64,000 nt of DNA, taken from positions 20,832,260 to 20,896,259 of the forward strand of contig NC_081409.1 of assembly GCF_030272615.1 (NCBI RefSeq). Reading direction: 5' to 3'. Under the pieces are notes generated by a model that searched no databases, was not told where the DNA came from, and worked only from the letters and a program-made list of their open reading frames with translations. Shown in pieces: positions 44,801 to 54,578 of this stretch. Both the position numbers and the translations under genes were made by a program. This stretch comes from Cryptomeria japonica (taxonomy: Eukaryota; Streptophyta; Pinopsida; Cupressales; Cupressaceae). The number at the start of each line of letters is the position of its first letter. Position 1 is the stretch's first letter.

Positions 44801-45311
44801 TCCTACTAAGACTAGACGAAATCGTTCTGCACGTGAACGCCGACGAAAGCGTCGTCTTAGGGCTCAAGCAGCCGCTTCTCAAACTTTGCAATCTCCAAAA
44901 ACACCTTCAACAAGCATTATTCCATTTTCTCCTCAGCCGGACATTGAGCCTAAATCTCCTAAACATAAGATGCATGATGGTCTTGATCCGGTGCGAGTTA
45001 AAGATCCTATTCTTATAAATCTTGATGATGATATGGATGCAAATGTTATGCATGATGAAAATGTTACTCCTCTTGCTTCTAATAGTGAATATGAACTTGT
45101 TGATGTTGATAACCATTTATCTAATGAATTTTCTAAAACACTTATCCTAGCTCCTAGACAAGAACACCGCGGCTTGGGATATGAACATAGCCCTTGTTTG
45201 GATCTAGTGATAGCTCCATCTGCTATGTTGGATGTTCCTCCTCTAACATGTTTCCTGCCTTCCCGAAACATTGATCAGCAAGATCGGGGGGTAGATGACG
45301 TGCTAGACTAG
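41868..45311 (+). CDS. C Gag-protease-like protein, 1147 aa, uninterrupted
   Basis: The ATG at 41868 (MSFTTISPTYT) is shared with C2 and opens the full frame; a basic VRRSRRIK stretch follows. Regions: N-terminal acidic/helical part (~30-120); Pro/Ser/Asn-rich linker (~130-270); coiled-coil-like NNLAQTVSSLQQQIASMN (~280); Ty3-type retrotransposon Gag core (~317-450, HLELYNGKGDPLTHVKTFQ, KALQWYCSLPS, LMHCKQGVKEKVTDFIGRYK); zinc-binding-like FCQFHRQPRHDTEKCFSLK (~577-595); retropepsin-like region (~700-800) with VLIDPSC where D-[ST]-G is usual, and KLGYPWL at its end; Pro-rich and then very basic tail (~930-1010, TRRNRSARERRRKRRLRAQ). It should form particles around element RNA. No polymerase follows, so RT and integrase must come from elsewhere. 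Confidence 0.88.
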   Translation: MSFTTISPTYTIPVRRSRRIKSFRGLTTEEMEPNLNSLFNEDMGNSSNPPNDEEALHEVSVEQLSKLDNQFDDFRQWMSQEYPDSQALPLIEGLKRMLQSDKNGIDILHGIAHIVDSNVIPMKSCAENLGYTQPPTQVNHSIPLTTSIASIPTFTSNIMATSTQDIPPMITSHGGNPSSSVNPLPSFNPTSSFIPSMSVPIISSQMNMTQGGNSFNHSIPPCSVPPVQSSPMTNYHRVPPPYSLPSFNNITPPSQSNTSNINSSTKATINNLAQTVSSLQQQIASMNQSKFSVPTFDVASPLSLDIVRAIPPKHVEIPHLELYNGKGDPLTHVKTFQTICTDFAYDQRLLAKLFTRTLRDKALQWYCSLPSYSITSFEQLANAFIQQFQNNISPKVTLIDLMHCKQGVKEKVTDFIGRYKHLYAQISFPVPDNDIQRIFISNLQKDIRDKLLFSEFTSFQQLCATLHNYQLTVSQMEQSHPMAPSDKGDSSQQPFGKFKPNRDSIKFNENIINNNVNAASGVPPISKFFKKERKYTPLNESLHSIMNKLLEQNVLTLPPIRQIDPAKITSPYFDNKSFCQFHRQPRHDTEKCFSLKGKIQDLIDNNTISVSGVNDKGNTSVAPPNQNLQIFTDPLPSHTSNAIEANDSSLSSDGLVSMTPNVINFVEQQEIPKEPSITFDSSETIRAPNGPLYIVAKVKNTPCRGVLIDPSCVINVITEEFLFTLQLNQVIYDKTDVIVKLFDAFSSPAIGSITLPIEVHNKSLDVNFAIIPFAEQFRVKLGYPWLSSMKAIASPIHKCLKFSHNGEVVTINHSLFKPAERTSSVPIDYFWPKQFQSLPPRSDHLFKSYQKWKTDMILSLSEPRTPKLDIPIILEKEVLPLKDKTNVFPQEDSQPIPMDVTMSMPNKLPKSRPIPLRHDGLGLLPKPKIPPLYGAVPPPSFYREERPSSSPIIQPKRPQPKHPSDKDENIPPPQSSPLPTKTRRNRSARERRRKRRLRAQAAASQTLQSPKTPSTSIIPFSPQPDIEPKSPKHKMHDGLDPVRVKDPILINLDDDMDANVMHDENVTPLASNSEYELVDVDNHLSNEFSKTLILAPRQEHRGLGYEHSPCLDLVIAPSAMLDVPPLTCFLPSRNIDQQDRGVDDVLD

Positions 45312-46037
45312 TTACATTAGCATAGCAGATTCTTTCCTCCTCTCTTTCGTTACTTCTTCTATATGTTATTCTCATTCTTCTATTTGTTGTCCTTAGTGTT
45401 GTTTACTTGAGGACGATGCAAAGTATTGAGATCTCTCGATCTCTCTCATGTTGACTCAAAAGACACATGTGTTCCCTTCTTCTAGGTGACCTTCCTTGAT
45501 TGGGGAATGAAGAACAATTATGCATACATACATATGATATATATACATGAATTATCATACAGCATACTGACCCCGAGGAAAGCGAAGTCACCTCGTGCTT
45601 TGTGTTTTGTGTCTATTATCCTTGGGTTTATCTCACACTTGGGGGCTAAATCCTTGCGATAACGTGCTCCTTTCCTTTCTCATTCTTATATGTATCACTA
45701 CGTTAAAACAATCACCCCCGGTGAGGCGTGTGCGATCGCTTTAACGTAGGGGGGCATACATCCCGTTCATATCTTTTCAAGATACTTGAAAATTTCTTGA
45801 CAAATTTAGCTTTGCCTTGAAAATTTTTGATATCTTTCTTGCATGACTCATAGTGAGGGAACCTTACTACTGACAGTCATGGTTCTTCCTCGTGATCTTC
45901 CCTTTTACTTTGTCAATCGAAGTCGTAAGATCCTTAGTCCACTGGGGGCTTGGTGTATCTTGCCTCCTTGACGTGGTGAAAGTCTTTCAATGTTGTTTCC
46001 TTGTACTTTACCGGAAGTATGAGCATACATACTCCCG
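45312..46037 (+). other. C 3' untranslated region
   Basis: About 0.73 kb without a supported ORF. It includes a 52-nt hairpin (45698-45749) and ends at the polypurine tract. Confidence 0.75.
45698..45749 (+). repeat. 3' UTR hairpin of C
   Basis: Arms CTACGTTAAAACAATCAC and GTGCGATCGCTTTAACGTAG; the first ten bases pair perfectly, and the mismatches are A where C2 has G. The loop is CCCCGGTGAGGCGT-like. The counterpart in C2 is at 12760-12811. Confidence 0.82.
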
Positions 46038-46054
46038 CTAAAGTGGGGGCTAAA
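46038..46054 (+). other. Polypurine tract of C
   Basis: CTAAAGTGGGGGCTAAA immediately precedes the 3' LTR. Confidence 0.85.
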
Positions 46055-47244
46055 TGTAGTGTCCTAAAATTGCGACACTTGTAATTTCGACTGCATTTCG
46101 GTCTTCACGATGGCGACGCAACACGCAACCTGAATGGAGACCCCGAAACTGGCTCACGACACTGAAAACTGTATTTTTCAAGCACCCTGGCCTGAACCTC
46201 CTTGCACCCTGCTGTCCCGGGAGGTGGGACCAGAGCGCCCAGTGCCCTGGTCCCTGGGTCCTATTTTGGGCCCGGTCTCCTAAGGGGTCTCGGGTCTTTT
46301 TGTTTGCAATTTGGAAATTAACTTTCCTGGTTGGCCTAAGGTCGAGAAAATCAGTCTATCAGCCCTAAATGACAAGTATATAAACTACATTTTTCTCTCT
46401 CATTTGGCATGAGAAGCACATATGTGTACAAGCGTGGAAATTATACTCAAGCATTCCTTCAAGCAATTGATCATTTCAATCTCCATTCAAGGCTAAGTGT
46501 TGCATTCAAGACAAGGATTCAACCATTGAAGAGGAGATCACATACTACATACAACATACAACATACAACATACAACATCTAAACCTTCGCACATAAGGAT
46601 ACAAACATCCTTAGAACAAGGTATTAGTACTTGTTTTACAGTCATTTACATTTACAGCTCTTGCTCATTTCTTGGTTAATTCCAAAACCGGGGTTTGACC
46701 TAAAGGCAAACCCCTAATCCCTAACCCCCCAATCGTCTTCGCTTTTCTGTGTGTAGGTTGCAGGTACGCGGCTGAAATTGAAGATCTGGAATCCTTGTGC
46801 AGAGACGAACAGATCCCCCTTCATTTCGCGGATTTTTCGGAGGACCGTGGCGCCGGGCGCCATCGTCCCGACAACTTTTGCTCAAATTCTCAGGACAGCG
46901 CCGTATCGACATTTTACTGCTAATTCCAAGTCCGCAGCTTCATACTGTATTCCTATCTCAGTTTATAAGCGAATCTTTGTCACTTTCTATGCATGCTTAG
47001 CTTAATTCTCCTATCAACATTCTTTACAAAAGAGGGTAGCCTTGCTGTCTTAACCCTTGAAACACATTTAGCATCCAATCTTGCATTGCGTGGAATTGGA
47101 TCTTGTGGGTTTCAACCCCTCTTTTGAATGTAAAGTCTCTCCCCTAAGTGAAAGCCATCGAATCCTAGCGAACCTCCCTTCTCTCTCCTCGGAGTTGGAA
47201 GAGGGGAGAACAACTAGGGTTCGATCGTGATTTTCCGCTTTACA
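46055..47244 (+). mobile_element. 3' LTR of C
   Basis: 1190 bp, TGTAGTGTCC to GCTTTACA, then TSD CCTGG. It has one palindromic U3 unit (46227-46253), a TATA box at 46377-46384 and a hairpin at 46842-46869. It is 63 bp shorter than the 5' LTR, mostly because of the U3 unit number. Confidence 0.94.
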
Positions 47245-47249
47245 CCTGG

Positions 47250-48132
47250 GTGTATTCACTTGTTGTTGTTCTTCAGTCACTGTGGAATTCTCTGATGATG
47301 CCAGTGTGACTAGATCAACATTCTGTACCGGTGCATTCTATATAGGTTCATTTGTGATTATCTCAACTACCGGTTCAAATTCCATAGACCTTGAATCTCT
47401 TCTAAAGTGTTCATAAATCTTCACATTTGCACTCTCAATGATTTTCTGCGATCTTTTATTAAAGCATCTATATGCCTTACTCTTAGATGAATAACCAAGA
47501 AATATTCTTTCATCACTTCTACAATCAAATTTACCAATATACGCATCTCTTCTAATGTAACATTTGCTTCCAAATATTCTGAAATATTTAAGAGTAGGAG
47601 TATTACCAAACCATAGTTCATGAGGGGTCTTAGAGGTTTCACCTTTGATGTGAACTCTATTGAATGTGTAAACCGATGTATTCACTGCTTCTCTCCAATA
47701 TACATGAGGTAGGTTTTCTTCCGATATCATGCTTCTAGTTGCATCTAGAATAGTTTTGTTTTTCCTTTCCACAACTCCATTCTGCTGGGGCGTCCGAGGT
47801 GCTGATAGCTGTCTTCTGATTCCATTCACTTCATAGAATGTACTAAATTCCTTATATGTGAATTCACCTCCTTGATCTGATCTTAAACATTTGGTTTTCT
47901 TACTGGATTCATTCTCTACCATTTCGTTGAATAGTTTTAATTTCCCAAAAGTTTCTGATTTCTCCCTGAGAAAAGTAACCCAACACATTCTAGAATAATC
48001 ATCAATGATTAGCATAAAATATCTATCTCCTTGTAGACTTCTAGTTCTTGTCAGACCATATAAATCAGTATGAATTAAATCAAGAAAATTATTGGATTTA
48101 TCTGGAATACTCTTGAAAGTTGTTCTAACTTG
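47250..48132 (-). pseudogene. B integrase
   Basis: Minus-strand copia integrase core: IIDDYSRMCWVTFL (first D), KCLRSDQGGEFTYKEF (second D), LSAPRTPQQNGVVERKNKTI (Glu), then the region WREAVNTSVYTFNRV, GNTPTLKYFRIFGSKCYIRR and FLGYSSKSKAYRCFN. The open part is 47338-48015; a TAG follows at about 47337, and the C-terminal linker runs to the C insertion at 47250. Upstream, 48016-48132 holds the diverged integrase N-terminus (DLIHTDLYG-type region) with stops. Confidence 0.92.
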
Positions 48133-48813
48133 CTATCCAAATTGAAATTCCTTACATACCAGATTGTGAGGTTTTACAATCTTAGGTAAATCCCTTACTG
48201 CCTTAGTTGTACTGATCTTTACAATGCAATCAAAATTTACATGACAAAGTCTTTTATGCCATAACCAACTCTCATCAATATATGCAATCAAGCATGTTTT
48301 CTCATTGTTATTCAAATGAAAGATATTACCTTTAGTCTGATTACTAGTTGCAATTTCCAAACCAATTCTATTCATGATTTTACATTTATCATTCTTGAAT
48401 TGTAACTGAAATCCTTTTTCAACTAAGTGACCAACACTCAAAAGATTATGCTTCAAACCTTGAACATAATAAATGTTGTCAGTATTGTGATTACCATCAA
48501 AAGATATAGTGCCTTTTCCTCTGATCAAACAAGGTTTTTCATCTCCAAATCTTACTAGACCTCCATTGTATTCCTGAAAAAGTTAAGAATTTACTTTTAT
48601 CACCAGTCATATGATGTGAACATTCAAAATCAATGATCCATTCATCCTTTTCTTCAATTTTAGCTATCAGGGCCTGCTCTACCGGTTGTATAGTAGGTGT
48701 CGGTTGATCTTCTATTATAGCAACAAAAGCCCATCCATTGTTTGTCGGTTCCTCATCAGAATCATCAGTAACTCCTTCATCAACATAGTAACATGATTTG
48801 TCTCTATTCTTCT
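48133..48813 (-). pseudogene. B protease and GAG-pre-integrase
   Basis: Order on the minus strand: acidic linker (CYYVDEGVTDDSDEEPTNNGW), protease (EWIIDFECSHHMTGD), then MIRGKGTISFDGNHNTDNIYY, LKHNLLSVGHL and the GAG-pre-integrase with WLWHKRLCHVNFDCIVK. The active-site D-S-G-C of copia proteases reads D-F-E-C here, so the catalytic loop is damaged. The segment ends at 48813, where the solo LTR is inserted; gag continues at 50292 in frame. Confidence 0.88.
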
Positions 48814-50286
48814 TGTAGACGTATAAAAATGACCATATTCCTAAATGAATATTTTATGTTCATTTCTCTATTTGATTAAATCCAATTTAATTAAATTACC
48901 CACATTCCTCTATTTAATTAAGTAAATTACTCAATTTATTTAAATTAAATTCACTATACCCATTTAATGAATAAATCATTTTATTCAATAAAAGCCCCCT
49001 ATCCACTTTTAATTAAATCCAAATTTAATTAAATAGTTATCCTAAATTGAATAAATCTAATTTATTTAATTTCTCCAAATTGCAACCAAATTGAATTAAA
49101 TTACTTCAATTAAATCCTATTATCCCTCCATCCACTTGCAAAATCCCAAACCCCTTTCTAATCCCTTCTAGAATCTTCTAATCACTTCTAATTAATCTAA
49201 CCCCTCCTCTAAACTTTGTCACATCCCTAAGCAAAGGGAAGTCACTTCTCAAAACCTCAAAGTCTTTGATAACCATTAAAGGCTTCAAGTCTTCAACCAC
49301 TTAATTCCTCAAAGTCTTTGATAACCATTAAAGGCTTTCAACCTTCAACCACTTAGTCCCCCAAAGTCTCCAATAACCATTAATGGTTAACTCAAACCCT
49401 CCTACATGGTTAAAACATTTGTTTTGACTCAACCTTCATCCAACTCAAGGGTCTCATCAGGCCTTTAATGCTTTGACCATGATTATCTCTTAATCATTTG
49501 CACAAAGGTTTATCCTTGGATTAACTCTTAATCCAGTGGGTAATCCTAATTTAAACTTGACCCTTACCCTCTAGATAACCATGAGGTCTCCTCAGGCATT
49601 GAATGCCTCCAACCCCTTCTCTCAACCCAACCCTATGTTGACACTTGTCACCATTTCATTGGTGCCAATTGCAAACATGGATCCCCAACTTTCAAACTCA
49701 ACCCTTGATTAAACCATTCAATCCTGACCATCCATTGCCCTATTTTTGCTATAAATAGAGCTCTCATTCCTCCATAACAATCATCCTTCAAATTTGTAGC
49801 ATCACACTTATGCTCAAATACATTCAAGCTTTCTCATTTCATATATGCTCATCATTTAACCTCTTTTAAATCAGGAATTAGACTAAATATGCATGTTTAG
49901 AATAATTTCTTTATCGTTTTAGTTCAATCATAGACTAAATATAGTATGCTAGGATAGTATTCATACTAATCTTGTCATCTTATCATTTAGTTTATTGCAT
50001 TTTAAAATCATACATAGCTTATAACACATTTCATTCTAAAAATCTATCAGAGCATCCCTCGTTCTTGCATTTGCCATCCCTGAACCATTTTGCTCAGTGA
50101 TCTGAGAGCAAAACATTGGTTTGAGGGACATTGTAAGATAGAGAACCATGGGACCCACCTTGGGAAGCTGAGTAATACTACATTACTCCATAGCTTGCAC
50201 CAAGAAGTCCTGTGTGTGTGTGTGGACAAGTCATTTGGCAATATTTTCACATATTAAGTTTTATCAGCCCACTTTTCCCACATACA
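48814..50286 (+). mobile_element. Solo LTR (1473 bp) of a Tat-like family
   Basis: Starts TGTAGACGTATAAAAATGACC and ends CCCACATACA, with perfect TSD CTTCT (48809-48813 and 50287-50291). B's gag frame continues cleanly across it. No interior or second LTR exists, so this is a solo LTR left by recombination between two LTRs. Its start resembles A's LTR (TGTATACACCTAAAAATG), and TATAAATAG occurs at 49750-49758, but the bodies differ. Nothing else is coded inside. Confidence 0.9.
49750..49758 (+). promoter_or_regulatory. Putative TATA box of the solo LTR
   Basis: TATAAATAG within GCTATAAATAGAGCTC, the same box as in A's LTRs. Confidence 0.6.
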
Positions 50287-50291
50287 CTTCT

Positions 50292-51227
50292 TAAATCTGT
50301 ATCTCTGATATTCAGGGTTAGGCTTATATATTCTTTTAGCTTATTCTCTCAATCTTGCATGTCTATCAGGACACCTAGATGCCATATGACCAATTTTATT
50401 ATAGTTAAAACATTTAAATGGTGTTTTACCTTCATACTTACTTCCAACTGGACCTTTAGGCATTTTTCTTGCAAATAGTGCTTCAAGCTCTTCAAGTTCT
50501 TCATTTTCTCTTCTGCTATCTTCAATTTATTTTACATAATGTGCTTTCCAATTAGATTTCTCAGATAATGATGATGATTCTTCTTTGAAAGCTAAATCTA
50601 TCTTGATTGTAGCAACATGACCAAATTCCTCAAGTTCAAAAGTTGAAAGTTTTCCAACCAAAGTATCTCTAGATACTGATGTATTAGGCATTGTTATTAA
50701 TTCATTATAGCAGTTACTTTCATTTTGTATGCCGGTGACAATGCTCTTAAAAATTTAGAAACAATCTCATCTTCACTTAAGGATCCTCCACAACATTGTA
50801 TACCCAAAACAATTTCATTAACTCTTTCCATAAAAGCAAAAATTCTTTCATCTTCTTCCATTTTCAGATTTTCATACCTGACCCGAAAGCATTCCAGTTT
50901 TGCAATTTTGACAATGGTATCACCTTCATTCAAAGTCTCCAATTTGTCCCAAATAGCTTTAGCAGTAGATCGGTCTAATAATCCCATGATTTGCTAATCT
51001 AACAATACACTCAAAAGTGCTTCTCTTGCTTTGCAATCATTCTCCTGATCTTTAGCCAAGTTTGGTGGATTAGGTTGACTCTATGTAGGACCAACATAGC
51101 CATTCTTTGTAACATCCCATATGTCTCTTCCAATGCAATTTAGATGTGCCTTCATTCTGATCTTTCATATACCATAGTTAGTTCCATCAAGTTTCGGACT
51201 ATCCTTCTTGAAATAGTTAGTTGCCAT
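50292..51227 (-). pseudogene. B gag
   Basis: The ATG at 51225-51227 (MATNYFKKDSPKLDGTNYG) is the first start after the primer site. Copia Gag blocks: WDVTKNGYVGP, AKAIWDKLETLNEGD, AKLECFRVRYENLKM, FMERVNEIVLGI, KFLRALSPAYK. Three stops lie near the start (before KIRMK, before SQPN, before QIM). The zinc knuckle (50371-50412) reads CFNYNKIGHMASRC: the second Cys is Tyr, so it cannot bind zinc normally. A 2-nt TA duplication just after ENKLKEY shifts the frame before the solo LTR insertion. Confidence 0.88.
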
Positions 51228-51270
51228 AGAATCTCCTCAAGCTGTTAAACTTTTGCAAAAAGAGGACTTA

Positions 51271-51284
51271 GCTTTGATACCAAT
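51271..51284 (-). other. Primer binding site of B (Met type)
   Basis: On the minus strand ATTGGTATCAAAGC follows the LTR end TAACA; one base differs from the usual TTGGTATCAGAGC. Confidence 0.9.
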
Positions 51285-52363
51285 TGTTAGGACCTGGAGG
51301 CAACTGAGAGGGGGAAGGTGAATCAGTTGCCTATTAATTTCAACCCGAATATAAATTAATCAACCTTGATGCGTAATACCGGTAAACCAAACTTAATGTC
51401 GATTGACAGTTTAACAATTAATAACAATACTAGTGAAACTTAATGTATGAAACAAAAAGAGAAATAACATCCACAACACATAAGACATATATTTTTATGT
51501 GGAAACCCTATAAGGGGAAAAACCATGGTGGGAAACCTTACCCACAATCAGATGATACTATTGCAGATAGTATGTGTGTACAAATGGGGTCTGCACATGC
51601 AGAAAGGCCAACTGCCTAGAGCTCACTCCTCAATCACAAAATGAGAGTTACACTGACTACAATAGGATGGTTAAATCCTAGCTAATGTACTACTCAAAAT
51701 AGCATCTTCATATGTTGGATTCAATACCGGTTAAGCTCTGATTATCTCCTTCAAACCTTCCTTGAATCTTCAAAAGATGTATGCGTGAGTATCTCTGGTT
51801 ATATTCACATAAACTGAGTATCACAACCTTATAATACCTTATGTCATTCCTTTCCCATACCATGTTAATCTCACAATTGAGATCTTACATATATACCAAA
51901 ACCTAAGACCAAATGTGTAGGTTGGCTTACTAAGAATATTACAATAAAATCAATTACAAATGAATCAATATGTGATGCATCATGTTGGCTCAATGCATTT
52001 ACAATAATAACCAATCAATAAATCATCTCCATAATGTGTCATGCTGATCTGGAGTAGATAAGACATGCCGGTCCATAACCTAGACCAATTTGCCAATAAC
52101 AACAAATATGCTAACTCGATCGGACCAATAACCAAATCACCAAAACCAAGTGTCCAAACCATGTCTTTGACATAACCAAGTAACCTCCAGATGATAACAA
52201 GTCATCCTCTATGCCGGTGAACAATATAACCTATCGGTGAACCATATACCAGTGACTGTGCATAAGTCACTGAACATACTGGTTCAACATAACCAAAGAT
52301 CTCTAGAAAGATAAGTGTTGACATCAATGACAAAACAAATGCAACACATCCATAATACCAATA
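51285..52363 (-). mobile_element. 5' LTR of copia B
   Basis: 1079 bp, minus strand (TATTGGTATTATGG, mutated from TGTTGG) to GGTCCTAACA. It is followed on the plus strand by the TSD GATTG. It pairs with 9279-10385. Confidence 0.93.
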
Positions 52364-52368
52364 GATTG

Positions 52369-52551
52369 ATGATAGTTGGCTTTGGAATAGGAGATTTTTC
52401 CATATAAACTTTGATAACATTGTTAAAGTAAGCAAGTCTAAGATAGTAAGAGGTCTGGCTCAGCTAGACAAACCGGTTAATGTTCTTTGTAAAGAATGTT
52501 AGTTAGGAAAGATGTCTTCTTCAACTTTTGAGAGCAAGTCCTTCTCAGTAG
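52369..52551 (+). pseudogene. E GAG-pre-integrase fragment
   Basis: Directly continues the frame that stopped at 9278: DDSWLWNRRFFHINFDNIVK, then VRGLAQLDKPVNVLCKEC, a TAG, and LGKMSSSTFESKSFS. The His/Cys pattern is the zinc-binding region before the integrase core. Cut at 52551 by D; resumes at 60333. Confidence 0.9.
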
Positions 52552-54192
52552 TGATGCAGAGCCCTCCTTATTACCTATCAAACACCTCAATGTAAGATAT
52601 TGAACCACCCCAAACCAAGAATGGGATCCTCTCAAGACAAGGCTCTACAACATTAGGTAGAACTTCACACAATCCTTAAGACCCATACCTACTCAAAAGG
52701 GGTATCTTGCAACAACACACTCCTTTATGCATTCAATGGCTGCAAATCATTTGTGTACCGGTTTTGGGTCATACAAGACTACTCAAAGTCAACATTAGGT
52801 AGAACTTCACACAATCCTTAAGACCCATACCTACTCAAAAGGGGTATCTTGCAACAACACACTCCTTTATGCATTCAATGGCTGCAAATCATTTGTGTAC
52901 CGGTTTTGGGTCATACAAGACTACTCAAAGTCAAAAAAAGCACTGGTTGTAATATTTCATGCTCATTCCTTTGTAAACTCACTCAATTAGGCCTAGTGGC
53001 TTGTAGCCCTATTTAGCAGGTAATTGGGACTTAAGTCCAGATTATTCCAAACACATAGGAAAAAAAATTATGGATTTAGACACCCTTTTAGAAGTTACAC
53101 AAATCCCCAAAATGAAGGATCAGGGTCTACAAAATAAGGGTCTGATCCGATAGGATATTAACTGTGCTAAAGGGCTAATTAGGCCTCTTTTATGAAGCAA
53201 ATATGCTTAGATGAGTGAACCAATTAACTACAACCCCTTGGGAATGTGAGGGACCATAAATTATGAGGGATTCCAGGGTTACATGCCTGGAACCATCACC
53301 ATTTGCACACAAAGGTGATCTATCTGTTCAAGGTCTAGGTAGCCACATAGAGATGTCTACCTAAGTTCTCCCCAAACACACTTCTTCCTTGATTTCCCTA
53401 TAAAATCCTCTTATAATCCTATAATAAAATGACCATAATTTCCTTCCACCAAATCCCATGAGTCTCAGACTGGGGAAGTACAAGATATGGCCATGGAAGG
53501 ATGAAAACCTAAGGTAACCCCTGGTTTTCCGAGTACCTACAACAAAACTTGAATATCCAAAGCACTATTTACAATAAAGGTTTCAAACCAAATCAAAAAC
53601 AAATTAAACTCACCCCTTCAACTTATTCACAACATTTGGAATGGATACCAATCCGTACAGAACCGTACCACTGATAAAAACTCCAGAAATGCAAGAAAAC
53701 TCAGAATTTTTATTGATTTGTTGGCATCAAACTCTCCTCCGTACAACTAATCCTTGGGAATTGGATCCAAAAGGTTAAAATACTACTCTAAAACTTCTCT
53801 CAACCTAAATCCAAGAGGTTAGAGACACTGGGAAAATCTGAAATATCAAAAATGCAAAAAGTGCATAAAAGTTGCTCATGACAACTTTTGCAAAAGTTGT
53901 CAAAATGTCATCTTTTGCCTCCTAAGCCTTGGGTCTAGTTCACACCCTCCTAAAACATCTTAAAACATATTAAATTAACACATTTGATCCCCTATTGTCC
54001 AAAAGTCCTAATTGGCTCATAGAAATGCCAAAATAGGAGTTTGGCTCACAACATGGGGTTCCTTATTACAAACATACAATGCATGATTGAAGACCTATAC
54101 AAAACATCCTAAAGACATGTTTAATGCCTTAGCCATCCTTCTAAGAGTCTTTCTTATCATGATGAAGGTTTTGATGGGGTTCTCCTACACCA
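52552..54192 (-). mobile_element. 3' LTR of D
   Basis: 1641 bp. About 230 bp longer than its partner, in large part because of a 142-bp tandem duplication (52649-52932). Confidence 0.92.
52649..52932. repeat. Perfect 142-bp tandem duplication in D 3' LTR
   Basis: 52649-52790 and 52791-52932 read identically (both begin AACATTAGGTAGAACTTCAC). The other LTR has one copy at about 59020-59160. Confidence 0.93.
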
Positions 54193-54210
54193 TACTCCCC
54201 GGAAGAAGAA
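54193..54210 (-). other. Polypurine tract of D
   Basis: On the minus strand TTCTTCCGGGGAGTA precedes the 3' LTR start TGGTGTAGG. A short, partly pyrimidine-interrupted tract. Confidence 0.65.
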
Positions 54211-54578
54211 ATCTTAAGTCCACTTGAGATGAGAGTTTGCAGGTCTGCACCATGAGTTGTAATCTATTGTTCAATCATCCATACTACTTCAGAATCAGGT
54301 TGCCCTTTCCAAGCCACTAAATACTCCATATAAGCTTTATTCCTGGTTTCTTTTGCAACCTTTGTGTTTAGGATTTTATGCAACTGTGGTGGTTCATGTT
54401 TGGGAACATCATCATCAACAACAACCTCAATTGTGTCTTCACCTACATCAACACTATATTTAAAAAGAGTTAAGTCACAAACATTAAAGATAGGTGACAA
54501 ACCAAGGTTAGATGGTAGTTGAAGTTCATAGGCATTTGAACCACATTTATTTAAGATTTGGCAGGGGCCAATCTTTCT
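54211..54578 (-). pseudogene. D integrase C-terminus and chromodomain
   Basis: After the TAA near 54579 the frame continues with KIGPCQILNKCGSNAYELQLP (GPY/F-type module), then PQLHKILNTKV, AYMEYLVAWKGQPDSEVVW, which is a chromodomain core with its aromatic residues, and a stop at about 54264. The chromodomain places D among chromoviruses. A short region without ORF follows, up to the polypurine tract. Confidence 0.87.

Larger units (their letters stand above)
39445..47244 (+). mobile_element. TR-GAG-like non-autonomous element C, intact gag-pro
   Basis: 5' LTR 39445-40697, 3' LTR 46055-47244, perfect TSD CCTGG (39440-39444 and 47245-47249), primer site, leader, one 1147-aa ORF, 3' hairpin and polypurine tract. 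No RT, RNase H or integrase. It matches the TR-GAG concept (LTR elements with gag but no pol). Inserted in B between its integrase and RT. The sister C2 is in opposite orientation at 11201-18984. Confidence 0.95.
9279..52363 (-). mobile_element. Copia LTR retrotransposon B, split by three insertions
   Basis: B lies in reverse: 5' LTR 51285-52363, 3' LTR 9279-10385. A perfect 5-bp TSD, GATTG, flanks it (9274-9278 and 52364-52368), and E's reading frame continues across. Its own sequence is 9279-10646, 37687-39444, 47250-48813 and 50292-52363; A, C and a solo LTR fill the gaps, each with its own TSD. The gene order along the minus strand is gag, protease, integrase, RT, RNase H. Stops, a frameshift and damaged catalytic sites make it inactive. 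Confidence 0.95.
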
